From: Verrucomicrobiota bacterium
Lineage (GTDB): Bacteria > Verrucomicrobiota > Verrucomicrobiia > Chthoniobacterales > UBA10450
DNA length: 7,429 bases
Direction: 5' to 3'
Assembly: GCA_003221375.1 (NCBI GenBank)
Contig: QHRI01000076.1
Coordinates: 1-7,429, forward strand
Part shown: positions 6,075 to 7,429 of the stretch, in pieces
Position numbering within the stretch: the first letter of the stretch is position 1
How the letters are laid out: the number at the start of each line of letters is the position of its first letter
Program-made: the position numbers and the translations under genes
Notes under the pieces: model-generated
The model's input: the letters and a program-made list of their open reading frames with translations, nothing else
What the model was told of the DNA's origin: nothing
Databases searched by the model: none

Positions 6075-6941
6075 CTACAAACGAATCACTGCCTCGCCGC
6101 CTCCCCAGTTTCCTAACGTGTCAAAAGTATTCCCCGTAGTAACAAATGGATTACTGCCATCACTGGCTACGCCGCCTACTCCCCAAATTGCGCCGCCGAT
6201 TGCGTCGGTGGCCCATGCCATGACACTGGCTGGATTATCTATCGATACTCCCACAAGCCAGCCATGATAAACACCGCAATCGAAGAAACTGCCGTAAGGC
6301 ACATAAAGAATATTATCGACGATGCCGAGCGCGGGCCGTTGAGCTTGTATCGAAGATGTAAAAGTCGTGCCGTTATATACAGCAGTCTCGCCCACGTCGA
6401 CTGGCCAGCCAGGATTGATCGCGCCTGTATCCAGGTTAAGAGAAAAGATGAGATGCTTCTTGGTTTCGCCGCCGTCTGGCGTGGTCATTGCATCGAAAAA
6501 AAGCGATCGCGAACCGAGGTCGATGACCGGGGTGCCGGTGATGCCAATGGGATCAACGTCCCATGGGCACGCGAGATCCGATAGCGAAACCGGAGTGCCC
6601 ACGTTGATTTGCCAGATGATGCTGCCATCGACGGCGTCTAGCGCATACACGTTATTGGATTCGGTCACTGCAATCACTGTTGGCCTGCCACCCGGTCCAT
6701 CATCGACGTAAAGCGGCTGCGCCCAGACATCGCCGACAATCGTGCCGTCGAAATTTAGATCGCGTGCCAGTTTAGCGGCGGCATCAAACGTAAATGCAGA
6801 ATCAATGTAAAGGCCATCCCGCGAAGCATGGTTGTGATGCTGGGTCACGTTTACCTGCGCGTTTACCGGGGAAATTGCACTGAGAATGGCAATGCATGAT
6901 CCGGCAATGACAGACGAGGAACTGCGAATTGGAGATTTCAT
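6075..6941 (-). CDS. N-terminal half of secreted PQQ-like beta-propeller protein
   Basis: From the ATG at 6941 this encodes 288 residues. The first 28 form a Sec signal peptide: basic start (M-K-S-P-I-R), hydrophobic core (VIAGSCIAILSAI) and a V-N-A cleavage site before Q29. The mature part has PQQ/quinoprotein-like repeats: VTESNNVYALDAVDGSIIW at 92-110 is a textbook blade ('N-x-V-Y-A-L-D-A-x-D-G-x-x-x-W'). LIFSLNLDTGAINPGWPVDVG (164-184) and GWLVGVSIDNP (227-237) are weaker ones. No tryptophan docking motif or metal site of a quinoprotein dehydrogenase is seen, so a binding or structural role is likelier than catalysis. The open frame extends upstream to 7118, but the added 59 residues are charged and would bury the signal peptide. 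The frame ends at TAG just after GGGEAVIRL (280-288), in mid-propeller. A product from this half alone would probably not fold. Confidence 0.75.
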   Translation of the reverse strand: MKSPIRSSSSVIAGSCIAILSAISPVNAQVNVTQHHNHASRDGLYIDSAFTFDAAAKLARDLNFDGTIVGDVWAQPLYVDDGPGGRPTVIAVTESNNVYALDAVDGSIIWQINVGTPVSLSDLACPWDVDPIGITGTPVIDLGSRSLFFDAMTTPDGGETKKHLIFSLNLDTGAINPGWPVDVGETAVYNGTTFTSSIQAQRPALGIVDNILYVPYGSFFDCGVYHGWLVGVSIDNPASVMAWATDAIGGAIWGVGGVASDGSNPFVTTGNTFDTLGNWGGGEAVIRL

Positions 6942-6971
6942 AGGCAGCAGTTTGAGAGCGGAGGCGCCCTT

Positions 6972-7000
6972 TCTACCACAATGTGCTGCTTCCTTGTCAA
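6972..7000 (-). promoter_or_regulatory. Possible sigma70-type promoter for the propeller gene
   Basis: On the minus strand a perfect TTGACA (7000-6995) is followed after 17 bp by GGTAGA (6977-6972), about 30 bp upstream of the ATG at 6941. The -35 is a full match and the spacing is ideal, but the -10 matches only 2 of 6 positions, so this is a weak call. No Shine-Dalgarno sequence lies between it and the start codon. Confidence 0.25.
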
Positions 7001-7112
7001 GCCGTACAGCAACGGCTGTGCCGCGTTGAAATAGGAGGTTGTCCGGCAATCGCTTCGGTTGTCCTTTGAATTTGCGAGGCACGAGCACCTCCGCGCGATC
7101 ATGTCGGGCCAT

Positions 7113-7133
7113 CGGCAAGCGAGGCGCTTGCCG
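7113..7133. terminator. Strong 9-bp hairpin after the upstream propeller gene
   Basis: CGGCAAGCG (7113-7121) and CGCTTGCCG (7125-7133) form a perfect 9-bp GC-rich stem with a 3-nt loop. It starts 21 bp after the stop codon of the minus-strand gene at 7155, where a terminator would sit. Right next to it is a second small palindrome, ACAAA-G-TTTGT (7135-7145). No U-tract follows the main stem on either strand, so it is not a canonical intrinsic terminator. It could instead be an RNA 3'-end stabiliser, or a REP-like repeat. Confidence 0.4.
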
Positions 7134-7154
7134 TACAAAGTTTGTTCTGAATCG

Positions 7155-7429
7155 CTAGCGCGGTGTTGGACGAGGCTGCGGAGCAGGATGCGGCCTCGGT
7201 GTCGGGGTAGATCTTGGAGTAGGAGTTGGAGTTACCGTTGGAGTAGGTGTTGATGTCGGGGTGGCTGTTGGCGTCGGAGTGGCAGTGGCAGTGGGTGTCG
7301 CTGTAGGCGTAGGCGATGACGTCGGTACCTCAAAAGCATAGACTTTGTTATCCCCGGCAACGTAGATGCGTCCCCGGGCTGCAATGCCGGTGGTGCTATA
7401 GTAATGCGTTCCTGCCATCAATTCGTTTG
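7155..7429 (-). CDS. Secreted PQQ-like propeller protein, C-terminal fragment (runs off right edge)
   Basis: The minus-strand frame is open from the right edge to TAG at 7157-7155 and reads N-E-L-M-A-G-T-H-Y-Y at the edge. The methionine or TTG near 7418-7421 is internal, not a start. The visible last blade has STTGIAARGRIYVAGDNKVY followed by A-F-E-V-P. It aligns with the final blade of the gene at 5464-6045 (DELLSGSRRFNTGIAARGRIY and KVYSFALP), including the identical T-G-I-A-A-R-G-R-I-Y. A tail of about 52 residues follows: Ser-Ser, then a long run of P-T with interspersed Ala, Ser and Val, then an Arg/Pro/His-rich end (R-S-T-P-T-P-R-P-H-P-A-P-Q-P-R-P-T-P-R). It is therefore the upstream tandem paralogue of the disrupted propeller gene, with a longer tail. 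Its signal peptide and other blades lie outside the window. The role of the tail is unknown; cell-envelope spanning or surface retention is plausible. Confidence 0.75.
   Translation of the reverse strand, partial: NELMAGTHYYSTTGIAARGRIYVAGDNKVYAFEVPTSSPTPTATPTATATPTPTATPTSTPTPTVTPTPTPRSTPTPRPHPAPQPRPTPR
7212..7313 (-). repeat. Imperfect hexanucleotide repeat coding for the Pro-Thr run
   Basis: About 17 near-copies of a 6-bp unit, seen as G-T-N-G-G-N on the plus strand, encode alternating Pro and Thr with occasional Ala, Ser or Val replacing Thr or following it. The third codon positions vary, so this is not a pure microsatellite; selection on the protein pattern seems to maintain it. Length change by slippage is possible. 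Confidence 0.7.

Larger units (their letters stand above)
5464..6941 (-). pseudogene. Secreted PQQ-like beta-propeller gene, disrupted by an internal frame break
   Basis: The N-terminal half (6941 to 6075) and C-terminal half (6081 to 5464) together make one protein with signal peptide, propeller blades and a Pro-Thr/Arg-Pro tail, but lie in different frames. The first half runs into TAG at 6077-6075 right after G-G-G-E-A-V-I-R-L; the second frame picks up with V-D-V-P-G-A-T-P-S. From memory of the family, some 30-45 residues normally lie between these two motifs (a stretch with 'DY(W/F)-x-P-T/S-x-W' and 'D-x-D-L-G-G'). An internal deletion is therefore more likely than a one-base slip. It may be a genuine pseudogene or an assembly error. 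Confidence 0.6.

Noticed and set aside
6070..6085. Programmed -1 frameshift joining the two propeller halves
   Set aside because: The bases before the stop (CGTTTGTAG) do not form a slippery heptamer, no downstream stem was evident, and the family comparison suggests missing residues rather than a shift alone.
6942..7118. Upstream extension of the propeller N-terminus to 7118
   Set aside because: It adds 59 charged residues before a clear signal peptide, which must be N-terminal.
7200..7320. Repeats at the right end as a CRISPR array or microsatellite
   Set aside because: The unit is 6 bp with no spacers, and it is in frame with a Pro-Thr protein tail.

Overview
The window looks like chromosomal DNA from a soil-type Verrucomicrobiota, most likely of the Chthoniobacterales/Udaeobacter kind. 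This rests on three things: secreted PQQ-like propeller proteins that end in a long Pro-Thr run followed by an Arg/Pro-rich terminus, the lack of clear Shine-Dalgarno sequences, and an intergenic hairpin element of a style I associate with that group. The taxonomic call is inference from protein style, not from a marker gene.

Layout, left to right. At 1-201 (minus) is the N-terminus of a GT4-type glycosyltransferase that leaves the window. It is preceded by a compact nested-hairpin intergenic element (242-350) and a small Dabb-domain protein (347-664, minus). A 139-bp divergent spacer holding a perfect 9-bp inverted repeat separates the Dabb gene from a PIG-V/Gpi18-like membrane mannosyltransferase (804-1970, plus). 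That gene converges, with a 9-bp gap, on two minus-strand genes for large polytopic GT-C-like membrane proteins (4147-5370 first, then 1980-4097; 49-bp gap, probable operon).

Right of these lies a secreted beta-propeller gene (5464-6941, minus) whose reading frame is broken in the middle. I think an internal deletion removed part of one or more blades. Upstream of it, cut by the right edge, is the C-terminus of a paralogue (7155-7429, minus) with the same final blade and the same Pro-Thr/Arg-Pro tail, so the two form a tandem array.

Functionally the left two thirds is a surface-glycan neighbourhood: one cytosolic-type sugar transferase and three unrelated polytopic proteins of the kind that use polyprenyl-phosphate sugars. 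The right third encodes exported propeller proteins. No RNA gene, CRISPR array, insertion sequence or phage gene was seen. I found no convincing new defence or mobile system; the most unusual items are the broken tandem propeller gene with its shared tail, the nested-hairpin element that supplies a stop codon, and the palindrome in the divergent spacer.
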